From DASUBV01 sp035763085 (GTDB lineage: Bacteria > Actinomycetota > Actinomycetes > Streptosporangiales > Streptosporangiaceae): DNA of 6,478 bases. The notes under the pieces are model-generated. The model worked only from the letters and a program-made list of their open reading frames with translations. It was not told where the DNA came from and did no database searches. Position 1 is the stretch's first letter. The number at the start of each line of letters is the position of its first letter. Location: positions 1-6,478 of the forward strand of contig DASUBV010000269.1 in NCBI GenBank assembly GCA_035763085.1, read 5' to 3'. Position numbers and translations under genes: made by a program. Of the stretch, positions 5,927 through 6,478 are shown one piece after another.

Positions 5927-6478
5927 ATGAGGGCAGATGAGACCGCGCTGCCCGGCCCGGCTCACCCGGCTGACCCAGCCGAGGCGCCAGACCCGGGCCA
6001 GCCAGGCGGGCAGGCAGACATGACCGGGCAGGCCGACGCGCGCCCGGCTAGTTCCGCGCGGCCCGGTGGCCGGACCAGGTCGCGCCTGGCGCCGCCGATA
6101 CCCGGCAGCGCGTTCTGGGGGTGGGCCGGGCCGCTGCTGGTGACGCTGTTCGGCGGATTCCTGCGGTTCAGCCGGCTGGGGGTCCCGCATGCGGTGGTGT
6201 TCGACGAGACTTATTACGTCGGTGATGCCTGGGCGATCTTGCAGCATGGCGTGGAGATCAACCATGTGAAAGCCGCCAATGCACTGCTGGCGCACGGCGG
6301 CACGGCGATCCTGAAGGGCCCGGCGGGGCAGGGGGAGCTGGTCGCGCACCCGCCGCTGGGCAAGGTGATCATGGCCGGGGGGCAGTGGCTGTTCGGGCTG
6401 ACGCCGTTCGGGTGGCGGTTCATGGTGGCGCTGGCCGGGACGGTGTCGATCCTGATCCTGGCCCGGGTGGTGCGGCGG
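5927..6478 (+). CDS. pmt: polyprenol-phosphate-mannose protein O-mannosyltransferase (GT39), N-terminal part
   Basis: The first 184 codons of a multi-span membrane enzyme that moves mannose from polyprenyl-phosphate-mannose to Ser/Thr of secreted proteins, coupled to Sec export in actinobacteria; the 3' end lies outside the window. A cytoplasmic tail of about 60 residues rich in Pro, Gly, Ala and Asp, with QPGGQAD and TGQAD echoes, is followed by membrane segment 1 (GWAGPLLVTLFGGFLRF, about 64-80). The external loop then has VVFDETYY, whose D93-E94 is the GT39 catalytic DE motif, HPPLGK (141-146), and FGLTPFGWRFMVALAGTVS leading into the next membrane segment. These match the Mycobacterium and Streptomyces Pmt pattern. 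The start ATG at 5927 is in frame with the whole reading and is supported by the TACGAT box; an ATG at 5937 is out of frame. The gene is divergent from rsmI, the usual arrangement. Confidence 0.92.
   Translation, partial: MRADETALPGPAHPADPAEAPDPGQPGGQADMTGQADARPASSARPGGRTRSRLAPPIPGSAFWGWAGPLLVTLFGGFLRFSRLGVPHAVVFDETYYVGDAWAILQHGVEINHVKAANALLAHGGTAILKGPAGQGELVAHPPLGKVIMAGGQWLFGLTPFGWRFMVALAGTVSILILARVVRR

Noticed and set aside
4890..5930. Plus-strand open frame of 346 codons opposite rsmI
   Set aside because: It is antisense to a gene with clear RsmI motifs, has low-complexity composition and no family signature.
6233..6346. Extra residues between the DE motif and HPPLGK in Pmt, longer than in M. 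tuberculosis Pmt
   Set aside because: Streptomyces-type Pmt proteins appear to carry a similarly long first external loop, so this looks like clade variation, not a new domain.
1..6478. Mobile element, CRISPR array, tRNA or defence/toxin system
   Set aside because: No transposase or integrase motif, no regularly spaced repeats, no tRNA-like cloverleaf and no toxin-antitoxin pair was seen; the genes are core housekeeping genes with uniform base composition.

Overview
The window is chromosomal DNA of a high-GC actinomycete. GC is very high throughout, codon third positions are almost all G or C, GTG starts are used, and the protein families (mycothiol-type maleylpyruvate isomerase fold, GT39 protein mannosyltransferase, SCO6745-type HTH protein, MetRS with a KFSSS signature) are actinobacterial. 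The gene set matches the conserved neighbourhood that in Mycobacterium tuberculosis holds pmt, rsmI, metS, tatD, rpfB, ksgA and ispE. Nothing visible fixes the genus; a Streptosporangiales- or Frankia-like lineage is only a guess.

Layout: (1) 1-275, plus strand: the C-terminal end of an SCO6745-like protein. (2) 276-392: a convergent gap with one GC-rich hairpin behind each gene. (3) 393-5882, minus strand: five genes read in the order rsmI, a maleylpyruvate-isomerase-family gene, metG, tatD, rsmA. The rsmI-to-isomerase gap is 188 nt and GC-rich with several inverted repeats. The isomerase-to-metG gap is 42 nt. metG and tatD overlap in a GTGA, and rsmA starts inside or just after the end of tatD. 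(4) 5883-5926: a 44-nt divergent promoter region. (5) 5927-6478, plus strand: the N-terminal third or so of a protein O-mannosyltransferase, cut by the window end.

Three of the minus-strand genes serve translation: two 16S rRNA methyltransferases that modify the decoding region and helix 45 (RsmI and RsmA), and methionyl-tRNA synthetase. TatD is a metal-dependent nuclease, and the isomerase-family protein probably acts in thiol-linked metabolism or detoxification. Compared with the usual actinobacterial order, rpfB is missing between tatD and rsmA, and ispE is missing after rsmA, where an unrelated convergent gene lies instead.

I see no mobile element, CRISPR array, tRNA, rRNA or defence system, and no sign of an undescribed multi-gene system. 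The points most worth checking are the gene losses in the cluster, the altered ESPHR-type motif in RsmI, the unclear RsmA start with its proline-rich repeat, and the TAnnnT boxes that suggest leaderless metG and pmt transcripts.
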